DNA of 64,000 bases from Corynebacterium singulare (GTDB lineage: Bacteria; Actinomycetota; Actinomycetes; Mycobacteriales; Mycobacteriaceae), in the NCBI RefSeq assembly GCF_000833575.1, contig NZ_CP010827.1, forward strand, positions 124,001-188,000. Direction: 5' to 3'. Within the stretch, counting starts at the first letter, position 1, and each line of letters starts with the position of its first letter. Positions 1 through 7,035 of this stretch are shown piece by piece. The translations under genes and the position numbers were made by a program. The notes beneath the pieces are model-generated. The model searched no databases and was not told where the DNA came from. It saw only the letters and a program-made list of their open reading frames with translations.

Positions 1-104
1 AACGTATTGGGTATCCCTCTGGGCTGCAAAAGTGGGAACGGCTAAGCCCCATATGTCTGAGGAGCGATGAGCCTCCTGGTCGAAATCGCACGACCGATTC
101 CAGT

Positions 105-133
105 TTTGTATACAAACCCGTTCTGTATCCAAA
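105..133. promoter_or_regulatory. Candidate tandem operator upstream of the RiPP cluster
   Basis: A perfect 12-base palindrome TTTGTATACAAA lies at 105-116. A second site matching 10 of 12 bases, TCTGTATCCAAA, follows at 122-133, offset by 17 bases. The pair sits 55-80 bases before the precursor start, just before a possible -10 (TAGGCT, 142-147). This looks like a repressor site. No regulator gene is visible beside it. Confidence 0.4.
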
Positions 134-187
134 AGTTTTTGGTAGGCTAGGCGGTTGTAACAGTTATTTATCCTGAAGGGAGTGAAA

Positions 188-265
188 ATGGAAGGCCTGA
201 CTTTCGAAAACTTGAAAGCTGAAGATTTCGTATTGTTATGCGGCGGTTGCTGTACCGACGGATAA
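188..265 (+). CDS. RiPP precursor peptide, 25 residues
   Basis: The short gene starts at ATG 188 with a strong ribosome site (AAGGGAG, 176-182) 5 bases upstream and ends with TAA at 263-265. The acidic N-terminal part (Glu-Asn-Leu-Lys-Ala-Glu-Asp) looks like a leader. The C-terminal part is hydrophobic then cysteine-rich and ends Leu-Cys-Gly-Gly-Cys-Cys-Thr-Asp-Gly. It lies 18 bases before an RRE-ThiF enzyme gene and is AT-rich like its neighbours. I infer that it is the peptide substrate of that enzyme, with the C-terminal Gly or the cysteines modified. I recognise no known family. It differs from MccA peptides, which end in Asn. Confidence 0.75.
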   Translation: MEGLTFENLKAEDFVLLCGGCCTDG

Positions 266-283
266 TCCCAGAAAGAGTTGAGT

Positions 284-1366
284 ATGTATCGTCTGAAATA
301 CGCTCATAGGCCACTCGCTGTTGGTAAGGACTCCTTGATCATTGGCGGAGTTTCCTACGGGAGCTCTAGGAAGGTAAGGGATTCCGATGGGAGAATCAAG
401 GCGATCTTAACTCGGTTAGATGGAACTAGGACCCTTGAGCAGATCTATTTCGAGCTTGAGGGGTCCTTTCCGTCGCTAAGCTATCAATTTGTCGAGGAGC
501 TCGTTTCCGCACTTGCAGACTTTGGATTTCTTGAAGAGTCGGAGTATCCCTCCGAACTTGATACTAGGTTCGAACTATGGTCTAGAGCGCAAAACCTGTA
601 TCAAGGGATGGATAACCAGTTGCGAGAGCATCCATGGTATGTGCAGGAGAAATTATCAAATAGCGCAGCTGCCATAGTAGGGCTTGGGGGAGTCGGGTCA
701 GAAGTGGCCGTTCTTCTTGCCCGAGCTGGCATTGGAAAGCTCGTCCTTATTGACCCAGATACAGTTGAGCCGACAAATATTGTTCGCCAGCATTTCAAAT
801 TTACCGATATTGGAGATGCAAAGAGTAAGGCGTTAGCTAGTCAAATAGCGGAAATTGGACTTGAGACAGAGATAGACTGCTTGCAGAAAAGCTTATGTAC
901 AACGAGTGACTTCGAGCGTACGCTGAATTCGGTAGATACTTTCGCACTGTCAGCGGACTACCCTGAGAGAATAAGATTCACGGCGAATGACTTTGCATTA
1001 CGTCATGAAATGCCGTGGGCGCACTGCGGGTACCAAGGTCCCGAGATTATCCTAGGTATTCATGATAGCTGTGGTGCCTGTTTTAGATGCATAAAAGACT
1101 ATCAGACGATCGAGCGTGCCGACCGTGATCTGCACATCCGAGAGTACTCACGTCCTCTAAGGCAAGCGGGTAATTCCGTTTCTTCCTCAATTTCAGCAGC
1201 CTTTCTCGCGCACGGAATAATTAGTCTACTCACGGGAGTTCCTTGTATAAAAACAAACGTAGAGTATTGGTTTTCTATGCAATCAATGACGATAAACAAA
1301 GTTGAAGTACCTAACTTCGAAACTTGCGCCCATAAAGGAGTTGGTGTTGTCGCTTTGGAAAAATAG
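284..1366 (+). CDS. RRE-ThiF fusion, MccB-like peptide-adenylating enzyme
   Basis: The protein has 360 residues. Residues 1-90 resemble a PqqD-like RiPP recognition element (an L-DG-T-L-E-I pattern then a helical tail). Residues 110-350 form a ThiF/E1 domain with the ATP loop GLGGVG (about 133-138), an acidic IDPD motif, and N-I-V-R-Q and K-S-K-A motifs. Of the usual two zinc pairs, one Cys-x2-Cys is clear (CGACFRC, about 263). Near the C-terminus only Cys-x-His remains. E1-like RiPP enzymes such as MccB adenylate a peptide C-terminus. I chose ATG 284 because GAAAGAG (271-277) is 6 bases away; TTG 278 is the alternative. There is no YcaO partner, so a TOMM cyclodehydratase is unlikely. Confidence 0.8.
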   Translation: MYRLKYAHRPLAVGKDSLIIGGVSYGSSRKVRDSDGRIKAILTRLDGTRTLEQIYFELEGSFPSLSYQFVEELVSALADFGFLEESEYPSELDTRFELWSRAQNLYQGMDNQLREHPWYVQEKLSNSAAAIVGLGGVGSEVAVLLARAGIGKLVLIDPDTVEPTNIVRQHFKFTDIGDAKSKALASQIAEIGLETEIDCLQKSLCTTSDFERTLNSVDTFALSADYPERIRFTANDFALRHEMPWAHCGYQGPEIILGIHDSCGACFRCIKDYQTIERADRDLHIREYSRPLRQAGNSVSSSISAAFLAHGIISLLTGVPCIKTNVEYWFSMQSMTINKVEVPNFETCAHKGVGVVALEK

Positions 1367-2531
1367 AGACTACAAATTGCTAATGTCGGGGCAAACAGTA
1401 AATGTAGTCGGTAATCAAATTACTACTTTCGCCCTATTTCTTGTAGTTCTTAATGTTACCAACTCTCCATCCGCTGCAAGTTTTTCGTCAGGATTATTTG
1501 TCTTAAGTATGGTTGTTTTGGGGCTGCCAATCGGTCGCCTAGTGGACAGATATTCAAGATTAGTAATTCTTAAAATTTCCGCCACACTTGGCGTCGTTGG
1601 TTCCCTGTTATGCGTCTTTGCGGCCAATGGACATTATCCGATATCTCTTTTTGCAGTTTCAGCTTTCTTGCTAGGGGGTATCTCCTCGGCTTTTGGTACG
1701 GCAGAACGCGCATTTCTTAAAGAACTAATCCCCCCGAGTTTGCTAGCAAAAGCCATGGCTGTTAATCAAGGTCGATACTCGATCGGAACCTTACTTGGGC
1801 CACCAATTGCCGGTCTGCTTATCTCGCATTCGGCGCAAGCTCCTTTTTGGGTTGATGCAGCTTCATTCTGCTGGGTTCTAGCTTGCCTTTTGCTTATTCG
1901 TTTCCGGTCAAGCGAAACAGACTCTTCGAATACCCCCAGCGAAACACCTCCGCTACGCCCAGCATGGGATTGGCTACGTGGTCAAAAGCAGCTCTTCTCC
2001 ATCGGTTGGTATAGTCCGTTGATGAATTTTTCATTCGCTGGAATAACAACACTTTCGCTACTTAGTTTAAAATATGCTTCTTTCAGTTCATTCTCATTGG
2101 GAATATATCAGGCTGCAATTGGATTAGCAGGCCTAATGGGAGCAATGATTGCAGGAAAGCTAGTTGAAAAAGTGCAGGCCGGAAGGCTAATTCTTTACTC
2201 CATGTGTTTGTTCACTGTAGCGCTTGCAGTAACCATGGTAAATAGTACGTGCATTATTCTTGGAATGGTTTTGGCTGGATTGGTCTTGCCAGTTTTCAAT
2301 GCGCCGTGCAGTGGCTTTTTCGTAAAATCAGTACCGCAAGAGTTTCAAGGACGTTGTACTGCGATTCTGTCAACATCTGCGATGGTAACCATGCCTATCG
2401 GAAACGCACTTGCCGGCGTGCTCTTCGAGCACTTCGGAGGATTGACAGCAGTAGCCTTTTTTGCTTTGGTCTTGATTCTCTCAGATCTGTTTTTCATCAA
2501 GAAGGGCGACGTTAAATCCATTCGTTTATAG
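1347..2531 (+). CDS. MFS exporter of the RiPP cluster
   Basis: This is a 12-TM major facilitator protein of the MFS_3 / EntS-like efflux type, beginning S-L-W-K-N-R-D-Y-K-L-L-M-S-G-Q as those exporters do. The motif G-x-L-V-D-R-Y-S-R after TM2 matches MFS motif A. AAAGGAG at 1334-1340 inside the end of the ThiF gene points to TTG 1347 (or GTG 1344) as start. The gene therefore overlaps its neighbour by about 20 bases and is probably translationally coupled. It likely exports the modified peptide and may give self-protection. No protease or dedicated immunity gene is visible. Confidence 0.8.
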   Translation: MSLWKNRDYKLLMSGQTVNVVGNQITTFALFLVVLNVTNSPSAASFSSGLFVLSMVVLGLPIGRLVDRYSRLVILKISATLGVVGSLLCVFAANGHYPISLFAVSAFLLGGISSAFGTAERAFLKELIPPSLLAKAMAVNQGRYSIGTLLGPPIAGLLISHSAQAPFWVDAASFCWVLACLLLIRFRSSETDSSNTPSETPPLRPAWDWLRGQKQLFSIGWYSPLMNFSFAGITTLSLLSLKYASFSSFSLGIYQAAIGLAGLMGAMIAGKLVEKVQAGRLILYSMCLFTVALAVTMVNSTCIILGMVLAGLVLPVFNAPCSGFFVKSVPQEFQGRCTAILSTSAMVTMPIGNALAGVLFEHFGGLTAVAFFALVLILSDLFFIKKGDVKSIRL

Positions 2532-2645
2532 GAGTCTTCTTACCCTTGATGACGCTAATAGCCCCTGTTTCGGGAGGTATTGTCAGCTTTAAGTCGAGGG
2601 CTTGTTGGTGTATTAATTGCTTGATTTCGTTGCTTCAGCCTGTAG

Positions 2646-2682
2646 AACCCTAGTCACCGTTCGCCGGTGGCTCGGGTTTTGC
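2646..2682 (+). terminator. Rho-independent terminator after the RiPP cluster
   Basis: AACCC pairs with GGGTT around an inner stem GTCACCG/CGGTGGC with a 5-base loop, followed by TTTT and a T-rich tract. It closes the three-gene RiPP unit before the interrupted vapC gene. Confidence 0.65.
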
Positions 2683-3059
2683 GTTTGTTGTTGTCAATAT
2701 GAAAGTGGGTGCCAGCGCAGCTCTCGGAAGCGGGCAAAGCCCTGATCTTGGCTCAGTAGGGTTGCTTCTTCTTCTATTACGGCCGCAGCTATCCAGGCAT
2801 CGGGGATGTCGCTGGCTTTAAGTTTGTGCAAGCGCACCAATTCAGTGAAGGTCGTCCAGGTCCCTGGGCTGGAGCTTAAAAAGGTGCCGTTTGGGGCTTC
2901 TAGGATGGTATTGAGTGCAATCAGCGCTTGCTGGGTGGTAAGTGGTTTGTGAAATAACTTGTGGTTCGTCATGACTCGAAGAAAGCCCGTTGCCACAACA
3001 TCCAGGAGTCCAATTGTTTCATGCCGATTTGAAGCGTCCTGGGTTTAGTTCCGCTTCTT

Positions 3060-3968
3060 TTACGGCCCTGTGTTGATGGGCTGGGTGAGATAATACTCGG
3101 TTTCTACTTCCTGTGGGGTGGCGTAGTCCAATGCTTCGTGAAGTCGCTTGGTGTTCCACCAATGCACCCACCGCAAGGTGGCCAATTCGACTTCCCCCAC
3201 CGATGTCCACGGGCCTTGGGCGTGAATGAGTTCAGCCTTGTAGAGACCGTTGACTGTCTCGGCGAGAGCGTTGTCATAAGAATCACCGACCGTTCCGACA
3301 CTCGGCCGGATACCGGATTCCGCTAGCGCGGTGGAATACTTCAGTGACACGTACTGGCTGCCCCGATCACTATGGTGAATCAGCTGGTTTCCATGAATTC
3401 GCCCTGCAGTCGTTAACGCATGTTCCAAAGCCTCCATGGGCAGCGCACCGGTACGCATCGTCGAGCGTGTAGCAACACCAACAATTTTTCGGCTGAATAC
3501 ATCCACGACAAACGCGGTGTAGGCGAATCCTGACAGGGTGCGAACGTAGGTAATGTCGGCAACCCACAGCCTGCCTGGTGCTTGTGCACGAAAGTCTCGT
3601 TGTACAAGGTCCGGGCGATGATCCTGTGTCTTCGGGCTAATCGTTGTCACAGGGGTTCGCCCACGTCTGCGGCCGGAAACACCTGCTAGCTTCATCAGAC
3701 GTGCAGTCTTGTCACGACCGATATGAAAGCCTTCACGGTTCATCGCGTGCCACATTTTGCGGATACCGTAAACCGAGAAATTCTCCGCATGCACGCGTTG
3801 AATCTCTGGGATAAGCAGGCTATCGCTTAAGGCTCTTGCGCTGGGTACACGTGTAGTGGCTTTGCGGTAGCCGCGGGCAGTAATGAATCCACGATCTGCT
3901 TGTTTAAGGACTCGGCAGATGGCCTCGACCCCAAACTGATCTTTATACGCGTCGATGTAAGAGATCAT
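3060..3968 (-). CDS. IS3-family transposase OrfB (DDE integrase core)
   Basis: The 302-residue protein has an HTH_21-like N-terminus (S-V-Y-G-I-R-K-M-W, about 67-75). An rve-type integrase domain follows with D-I-T-Y-V, H-H-S-D-R-G-S-Q-Y and a final glutamate in D-N-A-L-A-E-T-V-N, which make up the DDE triad. It is in the -1 frame relative to OrfA and is probably made mainly as an OrfAB fusion. It may also start at ATG 3968, which overlaps orfA by 4 bases. Confidence 0.95.
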   Translation of the reverse strand: MISYIDAYKDQFGVEAICRVLKQADRGFITARGYRKATTRVPSARALSDSLLIPEIQRVHAENFSVYGIRKMWHAMNREGFHIGRDKTARLMKLAGVSGRRRGRTPVTTISPKTQDHRPDLVQRDFRAQAPGRLWVADITYVRTLSGFAYTAFVVDVFSRKIVGVATRSTMRTGALPMEALEHALTTAGRIHGNQLIHHSDRGSQYVSLKYSTALAESGIRPSVGTVGDSYDNALAETVNGLYKAELIHAQGPWTSVGEVELATLRWVHWWNTKRLHEALDYATPQEVETEYYLTQPINTGP

Positions 3969-4285
3969 TTGGTCGTGGGTCGGTCGAGTTCCGCTGCGAA
4001 AAAAGCCGAAGCAGTCTTAAGAATCCCGTTTGCTCGCTTCAGCTCACGGTTTTCGCGGCGCAGACGCTTGAGCTCTTCTTCCATTGTTTCGCCGCCTGAA
4101 GCGTCAGAGTCATCACGTACTGAAGCGCTGTCACGGTACCAAGCCCGCAACGTGTGGTGAGATACTCCAAGCAGCTCACCGACCTCCGTGTAGGCGCGTT
4201 GCAGTGAGCAAGACTCCAGGCGGACCATTTCGATGATCTGATGGACCGCCTTCTCCTTGAACTCAACGGAATACTTTCTAGGCAT
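3965..4285 (-). CDS. IS3-family transposase OrfA (HTH, leucine zipper)
   Basis: The 106-residue protein begins with a transposase_8 helix-turn-helix (Y-S-V-E-F-K-E-K-A-V to T-L-R-A-W-Y) that binds the element ends. A coiled coil rich in E-L-K-R-L-R-R-E-N-R-E-L-K-R-A-N follows and serves multimerisation. It ends in T-T-K just past the frameshift site. Confidence 0.93.
   Translation of the reverse strand: MPRKYSVEFKEKAVHQIIEMVRLESCSLQRAYTEVGELLGVSHHTLRAWYRDSASVRDDSDASGGETMEEELKRLRRENRELKRANGILKTASAFFAAELDRPTTK
3998..4004 (-). other. Programmed -1 frameshift heptamer in IS3 element
   Basis: Read on the minus strand, the codons gcT TTT TTC of orfA form the heptamer T TTT TTC, a slippery X XXY YYZ site in the zero frame. 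A -1 slip enters the orfB frame 30 bases before its ATG, with no stop in between, giving the OrfAB transposase. Confidence 0.75.
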
Positions 4286-4416
4286 AGTTCAATCCTTCCT
4301 TACCTGAGGTAAGAACTAAACCCAGGACGCTTCAATTCAGAGCACTATTTAGCCATTGTTGAGCGGGTTTATGTTGCGGTGCAGCGGAGTGGAAGGCATA
4401 AACGAGAATGTTGACA

Positions 4417-4659
4417 TCAGGAATGATCATCGAGCACCGCCCACACAGCTTCTTTGTCGCTGAAATCGACTAGAGCCGGTCCGCCGCAATCGAAGGAGGG
4501 CAGGTTAACGGGGGTGTCTTCGGTACTGATGCGGGTTTTCTTCTTGAGGGCAGCGCGGACCGCCTCTTCGACGTATGAGCTCAAAGTGACATTGTTGGCT
4601 TTGGCTTGGACCTTCGTTTCTTCAAGGAGTTTCGGGGGGAGGTTTATCGTGGTGCGCAT
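4417..4659 (-). CDS. vapB: VapB-type ribbon-helix-helix antitoxin (now without a working toxin)
   Basis: The 80-residue protein begins M-R-T-T-I-N-L-P-P-K-L-L-E-E, the beta strand and helix of a ribbon-helix-helix DNA-binding domain. Its C-terminal half (about 45-80) would wrap the toxin. The stop overlaps the vapC start. Because vapC is cut by the IS3 element, this is an orphan antitoxin. It may still bind its promoter or neutralise a related toxin. Confidence 0.85.
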   Translation of the reverse strand: MRTTINLPPKLLEETKVQAKANNVTLSSYVEEAVRAALKKKTRISTEDTPVNLPSFDCGGPALVDFSDKEAVWAVLDDHS

Positions 4660-4747
4660 ACCTTTAGGATAGAAAGCATCAAGTCATCAATCAAGAGATG
4701 TAATGATGCATCTGTCTTCAGGAAGCCGTGAAAGGTTGACTGGTGTC

Positions 4748-5110
4748 TTAATTCAGTGCGAGCGTCAGGATCAGTACTCCGATGGAGAGTGCGAGCATGC
4801 CTAAGCAGTTGATCCAGAATGCGCTGCCGAGGAAGTGGGCGCGGACATGGGCTGCTGCGGCTGCGCAGAAATATGCGATGACTCCAACCATGGCTGCGAT
4901 ACCTACGCCGGGGTACCAGAGACCGGCTATGAGTCCTGTGACTGCGAGGCATTTGATGACAATGAGTGCCCACCACCAGTCTTTGGGGAGTTTGACGCCG
5001 CTGAGGCAGGCTTCGATAAAGGGGACTGGTTTGAGGGAGAGAGCGGCGTCGCCAAGCAGAATGGCTGCTAGTAGTAGGGAGGGCCAGGCTGGGGAAGATT
5101 CTAGGATCAT
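4748..5110 (-). CDS. DoxX-like small membrane protein
   Basis: The protein has 120 residues and four hydrophobic segments. It resembles the DoxX_2/DoxX-like family (pattern K-L-P-K-D-W-W-W-A-L-I-V-I-K-C-L-A-V-T-G-L). The ATG overlaps the stop of the upstream TetR gene by 4 bases, so the two form an operon. It is probably controlled by that regulator. The exact role of such DoxX proteins is unknown, possibly redox or membrane stress. Confidence 0.75.
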   Translation of the reverse strand: MILESSPAWPSLLLAAILLGDAALSLKPVPFIEACLSGVKLPKDWWWALIVIKCLAVTGLIAGLWYPGVGIAAMVGVIAYFCAAAAAHVRAHFLGSAFWINCLGMLALSIGVLILTLALN

Positions 5111-5682
5111 TGGGTTACTCCGAATGCGGTGTTGAGACGTTCGATCGATGAAGCGGCTTGAGATGTGAGGTGTTCGGTGTCGTAGAGGCCTGCGGCCCAG
5201 CCGATGAGTAAGCCAAGGTAGACGTTGTACAGCAGGTTGGAGTACTCGGTCGCATCTTCGTTGCTGAATCCGGAGCCGAGGCGCAAGGTGATTTCATCTG
5301 TCAGGAGCGTCTTGAGCGCAGTGAGTGCTTCGCCTTGGTTGCCTTGTTGGATGAGTGCCGCGCCAAAGGCGCGAGAAAGCTCTTCGTGGCCAGTAAACAT
5401 CTGGAGGAAAGGTCTCAGGACGTCGAGGAGGCTATCGGATTGTCCGCGGATGTCGTCGTGGAGTTCTGAAATATGTTGGCCAATAGTGCGGATGAGCAGC
5501 GTTTGTTTGTCGCCGACTCCCATGACGGTTCCCACGCTGACACCAGCTTCGGATGCGATAGTCCGGATGCTGGTGGTGGCGTAGCCCTGGGTGAGGAAGA
5601 GTTCGTAGGCGGTGGCTAGGACCTTGCTGTCTGTGCCAGCTTTGGCGGCCGAACGTGAAGAATGAACGTGTTCAGTGAACAT
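5107..5682 (-). CDS. TetR-family transcriptional regulator
   Basis: The N-terminal HTH reads L-A-T-A-Y-E-L-F-L-T-Q-G-Y-A-T-T-S-I-R-T-I-A then A-G-V-S-V-G-T-V, typical of TetR. The rest is a helical ligand-binding domain, about 191 residues in total. I start it at ATG 5682; TTG 5688 is also possible. The start lies inside a tandem palindromic site (5663-5687), so the protein probably represses itself and the DoxX gene. Confidence 0.88.
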   Translation of the reverse strand: MFTEHVHSSRSAAKAGTDSKVLATAYELFLTQGYATTSIRTIASEAGVSVGTVMGVGDKQTLLIRTIGQHISELHDDIRGQSDSLLDVLRPFLQMFTGHEELSRAFGAALIQQGNQGEALTALKTLLTDEITLRLGSGFSNEDATEYSNLLYNVYLGLLIGWAAGLYDTEHLTSQAASSIERLNTAFGVTQ

Positions 5683-5687
5683 GTTCA
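5663..5687. promoter_or_regulatory. Tandem TGAACRTGTTCA operator at the TetR start
   Basis: Two 12-base sites, TGAACGTGTTCA (5663-5674) and the perfect palindrome TGAACATGTTCA (5676-5687), repeat with a 13-base period across the first codons of the TetR gene. This is the expected place for an autorepressor site. It could also bind a dimer of dimers. Confidence 0.6.
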
Positions 5688-5743
5688 AAGAGTAGCGCTT
5701 GGCAGTTTCAGGGTCAATAGCGTCAGAGTGTTGGTGATTGCAG

Positions 5744-5896
5744 CTAGGTCAGCGCGGGGAAGACGCGGTCGCGCAGCAGGTGGGCAAGCTCGCGGTCAGG
5801 GTGTGCCGGGTCAATCCAGGCGATGTCGCCGATTTCGGCGGCGGCGCGGGGTTCGTTGTCGGTGACGGTGTGGGTGCAGGTGAAGATGGTGCCGAC
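5744..5896 (-). pseudogene. 3' fragment of a Nudix hydrolase gene
   Basis: The minus strand encodes the last 50 or so residues of a Nudix protein, ending R-D-R-V-F-P-A-L-T and stop (TAG, 5744-5746). It closely matches the end of the intact Nudix gene at 6623-7015 (bases 5751-5896 align with about 6633-6778, with scattered differences). The Nudix box and start are missing, so this is a remnant. Confidence 0.85.
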
Positions 5897-6340
5897 AATT
5901 ACTGAAGTAGCAGATAGACCGAAGTTTTAGGAAGGCTAAATGTTTGCAGGGGAAACCGCAACACGATACGCCTTCCTGCGGGCTCGCGCAATGAATTATG
6001 GGGAGGTGTATACGTTCGTCTACGGTTTCCATTTTTGCTACCAAATTTGTCGACTACATGTAACTCTAGGGGTCTCCGAGTTTTCAGCCGTCTTCTTGCA
6101 AAAGGGCTCAGGGCATGTATCGCCCTAAGAAAAGTGCGCCCCGGGCGGTGCTGATTGCGGCAGCAACAGTTCTCGCTCCAGCTAATGCACTTTCTCGGCG
6201 GGTTGGTTTTCAATAAATTATCTTTGCGCTAAGCAGTGAGGGTTCTAAGGGTAGCGTGATTGGAACTTTGCCGTATGATCGTTGCTGAACTGTCTATTAG
6301 GCAGCCAAAGAGAATCTGCCAATTAGGGAGAATCAATTAT
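5897..6340. other. AT-rich intergenic stretch with no supported gene
   Basis: This 444-base stretch lies between the Nudix fragment and a small membrane ORF. It is clearly richer in A+T than the core genes. Open frames in it lack convincing ribosome sites and protein-like composition. I see no RNA gene or repeat. Confidence 0.5.
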
Positions 6341-6475
6341 GTGGAAAAAATCTTGGCCACTGTTGGCGTTATTCTGATGTCTCTTTCCGTTTATGTTCAA
6401 TGGCCGTATGCGGTCACGATTGCTCTAGCAGCTTTGGTCATTTTCCTTGTGTTTCTTCCCAGCGGGAAGAAGTAA
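6341..6475 (+). CDS. Small membrane protein, 44 residues, hypothetical
   Basis: GTG 6341 follows AGGGAG (6325-6330) by 10 bases. The product is almost wholly hydrophobic, with two TM segments split by Q-W-P-Y and a basic P-S-G-K-K end. It is AT-rich and sits between the two Nudix copies. I do not recognise a family. Longer in-frame starts up to TTG/ATG near 6260 exist but have no better ribosome site. Confidence 0.45.
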   Translation: MEKILATVGVILMSLSVYVQWPYAVTIALAALVIFLVFLPSGKK

Positions 6476-6622
6476 ATGCCTGAACAGGGGTAGGTATTTC
6501 AGCGGACCTGCCTCTGTTTTATGTTGATGAGCCGAGAAAATGGGCGCGGAGGTGCGCTGCTACGGATGCGTAGGACAGGCGATGAGACCGGTGGCTTCGA
6601 GGCGCTATCTACGAAAACGTAC

Positions 6623-7015
6623 CTACCCAGCCAGCGCGGGGAAGACGCGGTCCCGCAACAGATGCGCAAGCTCGCGGTCAGGGTGCGCCGGGTTGACCCA
6701 GGCGGTGTCGCCGATTTCGGCGGCGGCGTGGGGTGCGTCGGTGGTGACGGCGCGGGCGTAGGTGAAGATGGTGCCCACGACGACCTCGCCCGGCTCGTTG
6801 GCGGCGGGGGCGTCGAAGGTGCCGAGCTCGTTGAGGCTCTCGGCGTCGAGAGTGAGTCCTACTTCTTCGGCAACTTCGCGCAGGGCGGCGTCGACAAGCG
6901 CCTCGCCCTCCTCGGGCTTGCCGCCGGGCAGCTGGTACTTGGTGGAGGACTTCTTGCGCACGGTGAGGACCTGGCCCGCGGCGTTGCGGATGACGACGGC
7001 TGCGACTTCAATCAT
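6623..7015 (-). CDS. Nudix hydrolase
   Basis: The 130-residue protein has the Nudix box GGKPEEGEALVDAALREVAE followed by E-V-G-L, the metal-binding loop-helix-loop that cleaves nucleoside diphosphate derivatives. It starts at ATG 7015 (Met-Ile-Glu-Val-Ala); the frame is open far upstream, but that part is antisense to mntH. It could be a MutT-like sanitiser or an ADP-ribose/CoA hydrolase. A diverged 3' copy lies at 5744-5896. Confidence 0.88.
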   Translation of the reverse strand: MIEVAAVVIRNAAGQVLTVRKKSSTKYQLPGGKPEEGEALVDAALREVAEEVGLTLDAESLNELGTFDAPAANEPGEVVVGTIFTYARAVTTDAPHAAAEIGDTAWVNPAHPDRELAHLLRDRVFPALAG

Positions 7016-7035
7016 GGCTGCCGATTGTAGGCGGC

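Larger units (their letters stand above)
3030..4334 (-). mobile_element. IS3-family insertion sequence, 1305 bp, complete
   Basis: Perfect inverted repeats (TGAAGCGTCCTGGGTTTAGT at 3030 and its complement ending at 4334) bound the element. A 3-bp target duplication ATT lies at 3027-3029 and 4335-4337. Inside are orfA and orfB on the minus strand with a -1 frameshift site. Both frames are intact and the repeats are identical, so the insertion may be recent and still active. Confidence 0.95.
2694..4430 (-). pseudogene. vapC: vapC toxin gene (PIN domain) split by an IS3-family element
   Basis: The 5' part reads from ATG 4430 to 4335 and starts Met-Ile-Ile-Pro-Asp-Val-Asn, the PIN-domain beginning. 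The 3' part reads from 3029 to TGA at 2694 and holds the later acidic motifs D-I-P-D-A-W and S-Q-D-Q-G-F. If the element 3030-4334 and one copy of the 3-bp duplication ATT are removed, the frame is restored without error and gives a PIN protein of about 140 residues. The start overlaps the end of vapB, as usual. The toxin ribonuclease should be inactive here. Confidence 0.9.

Noticed and set aside
278-1366. TOMM cyclodehydratase (ThiF plus YcaO) cluster
   Set aside because: No YcaO or dehydrogenase gene is present near the ThiF gene, so an azoline-forming pathway is not supported.
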